From the NCBI RefSeq assembly GCF_009183655.1, contig NZ_WEIO01000007.1, forward strand, positions 124,001 to 188,000: a DNA stretch of 64,000 bases, in the 5' to 3' direction. The notes beneath the pieces are model-generated. The model had not been told where the DNA came from. It saw only the letters and a program-made list of their open reading frames with translations, and did no database searches. The number at the start of each line of letters is the position of its first letter. The first letter of the stretch is position 1. A program made the position numbers and the translations under genes. Positions 55,912 through 63,513 of the stretch are shown here, piece by piece. Source of the DNA: Bacillus aerolatus (GTDB lineage: Bacteria > Bacillota > Bacilli > Bacillales > Domibacillaceae).

Positions 55912-56760
55912 TTAGTCCTTCGGATCAACGAGTGTGCAAATTGCCGATGGGCGTTTAATGCGCAGCACAACTGTTTCATACACACGGAACGGATGATTCA
56001 TTCCTTCTTCTCCTAAATAAGCTGTTTCAAAGTCTTCAGAAACCGCCAAGTCCAAATTGTTGCGTCCAGTGTTTACAATCACGCCCGTTTTTCCTTTTAA
56101 GACAGGGGATTGGAACACGCCGTCAGTAATAAGTTCGCGGACATGTTCTATTTCCAGTACATTCGTATCTTTATGTACGCGATGCAAAAGAGAATACAGC
56201 TCAGGTGATAACACGAGTGCGTACGGTCCGTTATGGTTCATTTCCAGCAATTTATTCCTAGCGTCGACAATATCTTGAAAAGCGCTTCCTGATTCGTACC
56301 AATTGCCGATTAAATGAGTTAATCGTCCTTTTACATTCATCAATCCTGGAATATCAAACTCTTTTGACCCGTGAAAAATCATTTGATCCTCTAAAATGGC
56401 GACATCACGAGCCGCATTAGCCGCAACCGAAAAATCGATCGGAATATCGAGCACCTTTGTCTGTTCCAAATCGCGCCAGTACAAAACAAAATCTTTGTAC
56501 AGCATTGGAATCGTGTAATTGACTCGTTTACTAGATTCAATTTCGGGATCGAATGCACTTTGAAAAGCCATTTTTGCTTCGTGATTCTCAACGAAAATAT
56601 CATTAGAAACACTTTGAATGCCTCTTCCGAGCGGACCGTACAGTTCAATAAAGCGGCGTCCGACGAGCTGTCTCCGCGCGGCATCGATAACTGTTTGATC
56701 TAATGATGCGAAGTCTTGATCTGTCAGGGGTGAATCTGGATACAATTGAGATTTAGTCAT
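55912..56760 (-). CDS. Encapsulin shell protein (iron nanocompartment)
   Basis: 282-residue HK97-fold protein of encapsulin family 1. Recognisable stretches: DQTVIDAARRQLVGRRFIEL, YGPLGRGIQS, YTIPMLYKDFVLYWRDLE and the C-terminal EDFETAYLGEEGMNHPFRVY. Length matches the large T=4 shells of the IMEF type, not the shorter T=1 shells. AGGAGG precedes ATG 56760. Flanked by an IMEF cargo and a tagged ferredoxin on the same strand: a complete iron-storage operon. Confidence 0.95.
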   Translation of the reverse strand: MTKSQLYPDSPLTDQDFASLDQTVIDAARRQLVGRRFIELYGPLGRGIQSVSNDIFVENHEAKMAFQSAFDPEIESSKRVNYTIPMLYKDFVLYWRDLEQTKVLDIPIDFSVAANAARDVAILEDQMIFHGSKEFDIPGLMNVKGRLTHLIGNWYESGSAFQDIVDARNKLLEMNHNGPYALVLSPELYSLLHRVHKDTNVLEIEHVRELITDGVFQSPVLKGKTGVIVNTGRNNLDLAVSEDFETAYLGEEGMNHPFRVYETVVLRIKRPSAICTLVDPKD

Positions 56761-56788
56761 TTCATATTTCCTCCTATTCAGTCGTTTC

Positions 56789-57349
56789 CTAAATTAAGCT
56801 TCCAACGGTAAAGCCTCTTCGTTTATTCGGCTCGTTTGCTGCCGGGGGAGTACCTGGTGCAGCTAAATGGTCATGATGTTCATCATGGTGGGCATGCGGA
56901 TCTACATAATCGTGGTCAAACCGCTCGTTGATCGCTGCCAGCTTCTCTTTTACATACTGATAGCCCTCATAAGCATCGGCTCTCAATTTGTTCAATAACG
57001 TGCTCCGTTCCTCATCTGTAAATGAAAAGAGCGCCAAATCCAAATGTTCGACGAAATTATGCAAACCGAACTTCTCAAGATTCAGTTCTTGTAAAAGCCG
57101 GTTAAATTCATTATTGTTTGGAGAAAAATCTTTCTCTTCTTTTTCTGTTTGAAATTTGTTGATCAGCGGGATCAATACATCAAGCCGGGACAGCCGCTGT
57201 TCTTCCTCTTCATAAATATGGTGGTAATACAGCCGTTCATGATCATCTTTTGCATGTTCAATGACCGGGTCCAGCATGCTCATGAACCGTTCAATCGCAT
57301 CTTTCGTAGTCGTGAAAATTTGATAAAACAAAGCCAGTTCTTCCTTCAC
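56789..57349 (-). CDS. IMEF-type iron-mineralising encapsulin cargo (GTG start)
   Basis: 186-residue helical protein of the iron-mineralising encapsulin-associated Firmicute (IMEF) family, ferritin-like ferroxidase role. Acidic/His ligand candidates are in FYQIFTTTKDAIERFM and HHIYEEEEQRLSRLD. A His/Asp/Pro linker (DPHAHHDEHHDHLAAPGTPP) leads to the targeting tail RRGFTVGSLI, which docks inside the shell. GTG 57349 has AGGGGGTG upstream. First gene of the operon. Confidence 0.92.
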   Translation of the reverse strand: MKEELALFYQIFTTTKDAIERFMSMLDPVIEHAKDDHERLYYHHIYEEEEQRLSRLDVLIPLINKFQTEKEEKDFSPNNNEFNRLLQELNLEKFGLHNFVEHLDLALFSFTDEERSTLLNKLRADAYEGYQYVKEKLAAINERFDHDYVDPHAHHDEHHDHLAAPGTPPAANEPNKRRGFTVGSLI

Positions 57350-57607
57350 CTATGACACCCCCTAATTATCGAATAATTTCCAGTATAACCAAAGTATTTT
57401 ATTTTATTACTTATTTCATTTATTGTCCTCACCTGTAATAATATTCCGAATAGTACACCATGTCAATTTCCCTGTTTTCTTGATAAGAAAACTCGTAAAT
57501 GAGATAATTTTAAAGTGTTGACTTTCCATATTTTAGGTAAATTGTGGTTGTTGTAGGACGAACAGAATGAGCAGAGAAAAATAGATACGTCATGGAGGGG
57601 AATATGG

Positions 57608-58168
57608 TTGAAGCCGATTTTGTTAGAGTTTCCAACTGAGTTTTATTCTAAGCGACTGCAAATTAGACTGCCGAAACCGGGCGATGGACGAGCCATTCAC
57701 GAAGCAATTGAGGCTTCGAGAGAGGAATTAAAAATGTGGCTGCCATTTGCCTGGCAAGTACAAACAGAAAAAGAAATGGAAGCGAATGTAAGAGAAGCGC
57801 ACGCAAAGTTTTTAACAAGGGAAGATTTACGCTATCATATTTTTCTAAAAGACACCGGAGAATTTGTGGCTTCATCAGGCTTGCACCGAATCAACTGGGT
57901 AGTGCCTAAGTTCGAAATCGGCTACTGGATTGATACCCGCTTTAGCGGGCAAGGCTACATGACTGAAGCCGTTAAAGCAATCACAGGCTTTGCCTTTAAC
58001 GAGTTGAACGCCCGCAGGGTTGAAATTCGCTGCGATGAAAAAAACAGCAAAAGCCGTGCCATTCCAGAAAAGCTCGGGTTCCATTTAGACGGTATTTTAT
58101 TTCATGACGACTTGTCGATCGACGGGAAAGAAGTAAGAAACACATGTATTTATTCGAAAATACGGTAG
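57608..58168 (+). CDS. GNAT acetyltransferase, RimJ/RimL-like (TTG start)
   Basis: 186 residues. RimJ-type N-terminus (FYSKRLQIRLPKPGDGRAIH), and acetyl-CoA site with GYWIDTRFSGQGYMTEAVKA and NSKSRAIPEKLGFHLDG. Substrate may be an amine or protein N-terminus. TTG 57608 has GGAGGGG 7 bases upstream; ATG 57604 is in another frame and stops quickly. Confidence 0.88.
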   Translation: MKPILLEFPTEFYSKRLQIRLPKPGDGRAIHEAIEASREELKMWLPFAWQVQTEKEMEANVREAHAKFLTREDLRYHIFLKDTGEFVASSGLHRINWVVPKFEIGYWIDTRFSGQGYMTEAVKAITGFAFNELNARRVEIRCDEKNSKSRAIPEKLGFHLDGILFHDDLSIDGKEVRNTCIYSKIR

Positions 58169-58261
58169 TGAGCGAGGCGCGCGTCAAAAACAGCAGACTT
58201 TGCATAATGCGCAGGCAGGCGGGCAAAATAAAGGGCAGTTAAATGAAAGGAGCCGATTGTA

Positions 58262-58411
58262 ATGAGCGCATTTGAACAGTTCCCCGTTGCCGATTTAAAA
58301 GAAAACCACCTTCAAAAAGTGCAATCACTGGAAAACGAATTAAGACAGGAATTAGGCGAAAATATCGTGCTGATTGCTTACGATGAAGAAGGAAACGGGC
58401 AAGGGAAATAG
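58262..58411 (+). CDS. 49-residue conserved-looking small protein
   Basis: MSAFEQFPVADLKENHLQKV, QSLENELRQELGENIVLIAY, DEEGNGQGK. AAAGGAG is 9 bases before ATG. It looks like small acidic Bacillus hypothetical proteins with the FPVADLxExH opening; function unknown. Too short for usual ORF calling. Confidence 0.7.
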   Translation: MSAFEQFPVADLKENHLQKVQSLENELRQELGENIVLIAYDEEGNGQGK

Positions 58412-58518
58412 ACCGCAGCTAAAGAGGGGTTTTTATCGTTACGGAAAAGTCGGATTTTTAAACAAAGAGCCTCTAGATAAAGAGGGATGAAGTTTCACAA
58501 AGCCATTATTAATCACAA

Positions 58519-58554
58519 AAAAACAGCCGCTAGATCAAACTAGCCGGCTGTTTT
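58519..58554 (+). terminator. Terminator
   Basis: AACAGCCGCTAG pairs with CTAGCcGGCTGTT, then TTTTCATTTTT. It is convergent with the coat-like gene. Confidence 0.8.
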
Positions 58555-58620
58555 CATTTTTACCGTTGGGGGATTATAGAAATCTTTAATTGTACTACGA
58601 CTAGGTAGGAAAACTAGGGC

Positions 58621-59385
58621 TTAAACTCCGCCTCCCCCTCCAGCGGGTGGTGTTGTAGTTGGGAATGTGACTGTTGTAGGGATAGTAGGTGTTTCACAAC
58701 GATCTGGATTTACGTCTTGAAGGCAGTCAAATGCATGATGATTTGTTTTTGCAATAAGCGGACGAACAACAGTAATCGTTGTGCGTAGGATAACTTTAAC
58801 TACCGCGACATCAACATCCACCAAACCAGCAATAGTAGCTCCTAGAATAGGTTGAACAAGGGTGCCTTCTACTTGAAGAGGTGTTTCTATTAATGTATCC
58901 TCAGGGCATGCTCCGGGGCAATCCGTATGCTCTTGGAATTGCAGAGTAAATGGTAAACCAACCGCACCTGCTACACTAATAGTTACAGGAACAGTCCCCA
59001 TATTAACGACTTTGTCTCTAAGGATAGTCGCGTTCTGGACAATACCAGCTGTATCTACTGTAACTGTGATAAGAGGAAGTGGTGTTCCTGGTACAGGAGT
59101 AATTCCTAGAGCAGCAAGAGGGATGACTGCTTCTGCTACTTTTTGCACCATCTTCGAGCAGACCACTGAATTGACTAAGACGCAGTCGCTGTTTAATTCT
59201 ACTGGTCTCATTTCTGGTGATTTAAATTTGCACACGCAATGCGAATGCTTAGACCCGCAAGACCCACACGAAGAATCATCGCGTTTATGGTCATGGTCTT
59301 TACAATCATGGTGTTTATTACCATCATTGTGTCTCACAACAGGCTTACATCGATTTCCAGAACCCCATCGATTACTAAGTGACAT
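58621..59385 (-). CDS. Cys/His-rich spore-coat-like protein
   Basis: 254 residues. N-terminal low-complexity Cys/His/Asp-rich part (NDGNKHHDCKDHDHKRDD, CGSCGSKHSHCVCKFKSPEM), then a beta-rich domain (about 60-235) with VLVNSVVCSKMVQKVAEAVI and repeated Val/Thr strands, and a tail of T/P then GGGGGV. Composition, σK-like boxes upstream and the divergent coat-like gene at 63.5 kb suggest a crust or exosporium protein. No enzymatic motif. Confidence 0.7.
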   Translation of the reverse strand: MSLSNRWGSGNRCKPVVRHNDGNKHHDCKDHDHKRDDSSCGSCGSKHSHCVCKFKSPEMRPVELNSDCVLVNSVVCSKMVQKVAEAVIPLAALGITPVPGTPLPLITVTVDTAGIVQNATILRDKVVNMGTVPVTISVAGAVGLPFTLQFQEHTDCPGACPEDTLIETPLQVEGTLVQPILGATIAGLVDVDVAVVKVILRTTITVVRPLIAKTNHHAFDCLQDVNPDRCETPTIPTTVTFPTTTPPAGGGGGV

Positions 59386-59450
59386 AAAAACACAATCCTT
59401 TCATATAATATTATTTTTGTAAACGAATTCGAAATGAATCATCAAAGTGT

Positions 59451-59668
59451 CCAACAGCGTGATGAGTTGTATTTCAGAAGTAGTTTACATGATATCTTAT
59501 GAAAGAAGAGGAATGGTCGCTTGGACAATCGCACATCTTTCATAAAATAATCAGACGATCCAACAGCGTGATGAGTTGTATTTCCGAATTAGTTTACATG
59601 ATATCTTATGAAAGAAGAGGAGTGGCTGCTTGGACAATCGCACATCTTTCATGAAAGATAGAATGTAA
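59451..59668. repeat. 109 bp tandem duplication carrying σK-like promoter boxes
   Basis: CCAACAGCGTGATGAGTTGT starts copies at 59451 and 59560, a period of 109 bases with a few substitutions. Each copy contains, on the minus strand, CATAAGATA (59493-59501 and 59602-59610), fitting the sigma-K -10 CATAnnnTA, and in copy 1 an AC 14 bases upstream. The duplication therefore doubles the putative promoter of the coat-like gene at 59385. Confidence 0.75.
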
Positions 59669-59767
59669 CCCGCTAACTATTTTAATACCGCTGGGGAACA
59701 GTATAAAAGAAAGCACATACACTGTTAGTGATTAGCAAATAACTAATCATTTTCATCCTTCTGTTTA

Positions 59768-59799
59768 GAGGCCCGATCTATCTCTCCTCGGGCCTTTTT
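59768..59799 (+). terminator. Terminator of an unseen plus-strand transcript
   Basis: AGGCCCG pairs with CGGGCCT then TTTTTG. No plus-strand ORF precedes it for several hundred bases; GATTAG/CTAATC forms another small hairpin upstream (about 59730-59750). Possibly the end of a small RNA. Confidence 0.6.
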
Positions 59800-59875
59800 G
59801 CCGGTAAGTTAGTTGGAGAAATGTTAAATTTTACAAAAAGCACCTCTATTATTTGACAATGATTCTAACACAAAC

Positions 59876-59910
59876 AAAATCCACAGAGAATCGGATTCTC
59901 TGTGGATTTT
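59876..59910. terminator. Terminator after the JAMM gene
   Basis: AAAATCCACAGAGAAT (59876-59891) is exactly complementary to ATTCTCTGTGGATTTT (59895-59910). It ends the minus-strand coiled-coil/JAMM operon. Confidence 0.9.
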
Positions 59911-59944
59911 ATTTGTTCGAAAGACCTGCTGAAAAAGTTCTTTC

Positions 59945-60352
59945 CTATATAATACGTAATGCGAGTTCCTGGTACTTTTTCTCTGCTACAAAAAAGCAGC
60001 GGGCGACAGGGGTTTTCTGTTGATAAGAGATGATAATCATATATACATCCGGGTGGGGATGAAATTCAATATCTATATGAGAAGGTATTGCTTCAGCAGC
60101 AGGATGAGTATGATAAATGGCAATGGGCATTTCGCCATTGCCATTTATTTTATTTAATACAGCAGATACTGTCGCTTCACCAACGAAATATCGATTTCTA
60201 GATTTCTTTTCATTTTCAAGTTTCCAAATGGTTTCCGCTTTCCTTACTCGACCGGATAATATACCACATGCTTCGTAAGGCAATTCTTCAAGCCCATGTT
60301 GGACCATCTCATTGTAGATTGAGAGAGGAATACCGAATGCTTTGGATTTCAT
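59945..60352 (-). CDS. JAMM/MPN-domain metalloprotease
   Basis: 135-residue single-domain Mov34/JAB protein. Visible JAMM residues: Glu in PYEACGILSG, the HTHP motif in AIYHTHPAAEA, and Ser...Asp in PSHIDIEF. These are the zinc ligands and catalytic Glu for isopeptide or peptide cleavage. It overlaps the giant coiled-coil gene by four bases (ATGA), so the two are made together; that protein is the obvious candidate partner or substrate (inference). Cytoplasmic, no signal. Confidence 0.88.
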   Translation of the reverse strand: MKSKAFGIPLSIYNEMVQHGLEELPYEACGILSGRVRKAETIWKLENEKKSRNRYFVGEATVSAVLNKINGNGEMPIAIYHTHPAAEAIPSHIDIEFHPHPDVYMIIISYQQKTPVARCFFVAEKKYQELALRII

Positions 60353-63297
60353 GTGATTTTATCCCACACAAGTTGGAGTAAGGATTTTTTTTCCGCTTTA
60401 TTGGCTTTTTCCCGTTCTAGTTTGACGGTCTGTTTATTCGTTTTATTGGCATTTTCCTGATCTAATTTGACCGTCTGTTTATTCGCTTTACTGGCATCTT
60501 CCTGTTCTAGTTTGACGGTCTGTTTATTTGCTTTACCGGCATCTTCCTGTTCTAGTTTGACATTTTGTTTATTTGTTTTATTGGCATCTTGCCGTTCTAA
60601 TTTGACCGTCTTTGTATTCTCTTTATTGACTTCTTGCTGTTCTAATTTGGCGGTCTGTTTATTTGCTTTATTGACTTCATCCTGTTCCAGTTTGGCCGTC
60701 TTTTCATTCGTTTTATTGGCTTCTTGATTTGCGGATAATTGGGCAGCAATCTTATCTGAGGTGGCTTCCTTATCTAGCGTATTGGCCTTTCTCTCATAAG
60801 TTGAAACGATCCGATATGATCTTGAAGGTCGTTCCGACTCCAAACTATCCAAAACCGGTGAGCTAACTTGATTCTTTTTGGCATCCGTATGTTGAGTTTC
60901 ATGCTTTTCCTCTGCGGAGTTCTCGCGTTTTTTTTCGGTTTTTTTCTCTTTTTCAACTGGGATGTCAGCAGGGGCCTTTGAATGAGAGTGGCTGCTAGAT
61001 TCTTCTAATCCTTCGTTTTGAACGGGGTTGTTTGTTTTTTCGGATGTTTGTTTCTTCTTATTATTAGGCATCATTTCATCTGATGAAGCAGCTGTACTTA
61101 TGTCTTCAGAATCACTTTCAGCTTTCTCCTTGCTTTTTTCCTTTGGTGTAGATGAGTTTGCTTGAATGGGCGGAAGATTAATGACATAAGGACCCTTTCC
61201 ACTCCAATGATTGATGTCTTTGTTGTACAAATGATGATCATGAACCGTTCCACTTTGTTTATAATCTAATCCCGGTTTGTTAAAGTTTCTTTGGTTTTTT
61301 TGAAAATATTCCATGTCGGCACGATGTTTAGATGCTTTACTTCCTAGTGTGGGCTGCATGGTGGATGATCCTTGTAAATCCCGAAAGGTAACGGATTTGG
61401 CTGCCGGGTTCACAGGCTGGTTTGGCTGCATTTCCATATTGAAAGGGCCCTTCTCCGATGATCTTTGTTTTTCTGACATGTTCATCTTTATTTCTTTTAT
61501 TTGTTCCTGTAAATTCATTATTAAATTCTTTTGTTCTAATAAAACTTGAATTAAATCACTCTGGGTTTGATTATTGACGTGTTCTAGCTCTTCAACGGGC
61601 TGCTGCGTATTTGGCGAAAACATTTGATGTTGTTCTAAATGTCGATAATCAATTTTCTCATGTTGTTTAAGTGTTTCTGTATTTTGATCAGCTTCATTCA
61701 TGTGTATGACTGGCTCCTCTCTTTTTATCGAATCCGTCTTTTGTACAGTCGGTTCTTTCAACGTTCGCTCCTGGGCGCCCGCTTTCTTTACTAGCTCTTC
61801 ATTCAAAGGCAAATAATGTTTAAGATAAGTTTCAAAGAGAAATGCGTATTTCTCAATTTCTTGCTTTGGGATCCCTTTTGAATGTTCATTTAATGGGGCT
61901 TCCGTGCCTAATTGATGATAGTTACTTTCGGTTTTTTTCCAGCGTGCCGTTAGCTGCTGATCTTCTTCAGATTCCACCTTTTCTAAAAGATCTGCATACT
62001 CTCGTTCGGGCTTATGAAAAAAATCCTTAAGTTCAGAATGTTTCTTTTCTAACAGTTGGTATTTCTTTTCTATCTCATCTTTTGTCTTCTTCAATTCCTG
62101 AAGCTCACACTTCAATGAATGATACTGATCTTCTTTAAATTCCATCTTTTCTACAAGATCTGAATGCTCCTGTTCGAGCTTGTGAAAAGAATCCTTAAGT
62201 TCAAAATGTTTCTTTTCTGACCTTTGGTGTGCATTTTTTATATCCTCTTTCGTTTTCTTCAATTCCAGGTGTTCATCTTTCAATGAATGGTACTGATCTT
62301 TTTCAGATTCCACCTTTTCTAAAAGCCCTGCATACTTCCGTTCGAGCTTGTGAAAAGAGCCCTTAAGTTCAAAATGTTTTCTTTCCATGTCATCTTTTGT
62401 CTTCTTCAATTCTAGATGCTCATCCTTCAATGAATGGTACTGATCTTTTTCAGAATCACACTTCCCTAAAAGATCTGCATACTCCTGTTCGAGCTTGTGA
62501 AAAAAACCCTTAAGTTCAGAATGTTTCTTTTCTAACATTTGATGTTTCTTTTCTATATCCTCTTTCGTCTTCTTCAACTCCAGGTGCTCACCTTTCAATG
62601 AATGGTACTGATCTTCTTCAGATTGAACTTTTTCTAAAAGGTCTGCATGCTCCCGTTCGAGCTTTAAAAAAGAGACCTTAAGTTCAGAGTGTTTCCTTTC
62701 TATATTATCTTTCGTCTTCTTCAATTCGAGGTGTTCATCCTTTAATGAATGGTACTGATCTTTTTGTTCATTCAACTTGGAAGAAAGCAGCTCCAGTTGA
62801 TTTTTGTACGTTTCTGATTCATTTTGTTGCTCAGACAGCTGGTTTTTAATCTGTTCATTTTCTGTTAATAAAGTGGCCTTTTCCTGTTTAACGTTATCCA
62901 GAGATTTTAAGATGTCTTTAAGGTTGTCAAAAGGAATGTAATTATTACGTATATATTGCTGTTCATTTTCAAGCTGCTCCTTCTCTTTGCGTAATTCTTC
63001 ATATAATGCTTCCTTTTCAGAGAAATCTGCATTCCATTTTTGAACTTGCTCATTTAATACAGTCACTTCCTGAGCTGCATGATTTAATTGTGTGGAAAGT
63101 TGTTCATTTCTTTGTATTTCCTTTGTTAAGTGTTCTTCATTTTCAATGTTTTTTTCTTCTAATTTTTGAAACTTATCCATTAAGTCAATGTATTCCTGCT
63201 CCATATCATTTTGTTTGTAGCTTTGTATCATTTTTTTGTACGTATAAATTTGATCATGTAAATCCTGGATATAATCTTCATATGAATTATCAGGCAT
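60349..63297 (-). CDS. Giant repeat-built coiled-coil protein, likely spore-associated
   Basis: 982 residues, no signal peptide. N-terminal coiled coil (about 1-180); five tandem units beginning DQYHSLKDEH (about 180-445) of 49, 56, 49, 56 and 56 residues, which differ by exactly one heptad; a linker with further coils (about 520-670); a low-complexity Lys/Glu/Ser region (about 760-860); seven 15-residue repeats of NKQTVKLEQEDANKA type (about 864-968); and an end SLLQLVWDKIT. ATG 63297 follows GGGAGGTG. Upstream CATAAGATA suggests sigma-K control. Coupled to the JAMM gene. Family unknown; a coat scaffold is my inference. Confidence 0.85.
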   Translation of the reverse strand: MPDNSYEDYIQDLHDQIYTYKKMIQSYKQNDMEQEYIDLMDKFQKLEEKNIENEEHLTKEIQRNEQLSTQLNHAAQEVTVLNEQVQKWNADFSEKEALYEELRKEKEQLENEQQYIRNNYIPFDNLKDILKSLDNVKQEKATLLTENEQIKNQLSEQQNESETYKNQLELLSSKLNEQKDQYHSLKDEHLELKKTKDNIERKHSELKVSFLKLEREHADLLEKVQSEEDQYHSLKGEHLELKKTKEDIEKKHQMLEKKHSELKGFFHKLEQEYADLLGKCDSEKDQYHSLKDEHLELKKTKDDMERKHFELKGSFHKLERKYAGLLEKVESEKDQYHSLKDEHLELKKTKEDIKNAHQRSEKKHFELKDSFHKLEQEHSDLVEKMEFKEDQYHSLKCELQELKKTKDEIEKKYQLLEKKHSELKDFFHKPEREYADLLEKVESEEDQQLTARWKKTESNYHQLGTEAPLNEHSKGIPKQEIEKYAFLFETYLKHYLPLNEELVKKAGAQERTLKEPTVQKTDSIKREEPVIHMNEADQNTETLKQHEKIDYRHLEQHQMFSPNTQQPVEELEHVNNQTQSDLIQVLLEQKNLIMNLQEQIKEIKMNMSEKQRSSEKGPFNMEMQPNQPVNPAAKSVTFRDLQGSSTMQPTLGSKASKHRADMEYFQKNQRNFNKPGLDYKQSGTVHDHHLYNKDINHWSGKGPYVINLPPIQANSSTPKEKSKEKAESDSEDISTAASSDEMMPNNKKKQTSEKTNNPVQNEGLEESSSHSHSKAPADIPVEKEKKTEKKRENSAEEKHETQHTDAKKNQVSSPVLDSLESERPSRSYRIVSTYERKANTLDKEATSDKIAAQLSANQEANKTNEKTAKLEQDEVNKANKQTAKLEQQEVNKENTKTVKLERQDANKTNKQNVKLEQEDAGKANKQTVKLEQEDASKANKQTVKLDQENANKTNKQTVKLEREKANKAEKKSLLQLVWDKIT
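60394..60708 (-). repeat. Seven 45 bp coding repeats
   Basis: Seven 15-codon units at the 3' end of the coiled-coil gene; consensus residues NKQTVKLEQEDANKA, with more identical copies toward the C-terminus. Prone to length variation. Confidence 0.9.
61963..62760 (-). repeat. Five 147/168 bp coding repeats
   Basis: Units start at the codons for DQYHSLK; lengths 49, 56, 49, 56, 56 residues. The longer ones contain one extra heptad (HQMLEKK or equivalent) after the IE/IK stretch. Confidence 0.88.
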
Positions 63298-63331
63298 ACA
63301 GTGCCCACCTCCCACAAGTATAAATATAGGG

Positions 63332-63340
63332 TATCTTATG
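63332..63340 (-). promoter_or_regulatory. Sigma-K-like -10 of the coiled-coil gene
   Basis: CATAAGATA on the minus strand, identical to the box upstream of the coat-like gene at 59385, 35 bases before the start codon. No convincing -35 AC at the 14-base distance. Confidence 0.5.
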
Positions 63341-63450
63341 AATGGGCAAGCGCACATGTGAATAGGCAACAACATCCTTTGTGAGGGCAGTTGGTTACCG
63401 CTTATAGGCTGTCGGCTTAATGTAGGCAAACTACGCAAATATCTTGTAGC

Positions 63451-63475
63451 ACAGTTTAACTTTTTACATACCTTA
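63451..63475 (+). promoter_or_regulatory. Sigma-K-like promoter of the 63.5 kb coat gene
   Basis: AC (63451-63452), 14 bases, CATACCTTA (63467-63475), fitting AC...CATAnnnTA and the spacing at 59.5 kb. Start codon 39 bases downstream. Confidence 0.6.
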
Positions 63476-63513
63476 TTATTGTGTTAGAAAATTAATAAAA
63501 AGGAGTAGATAAA

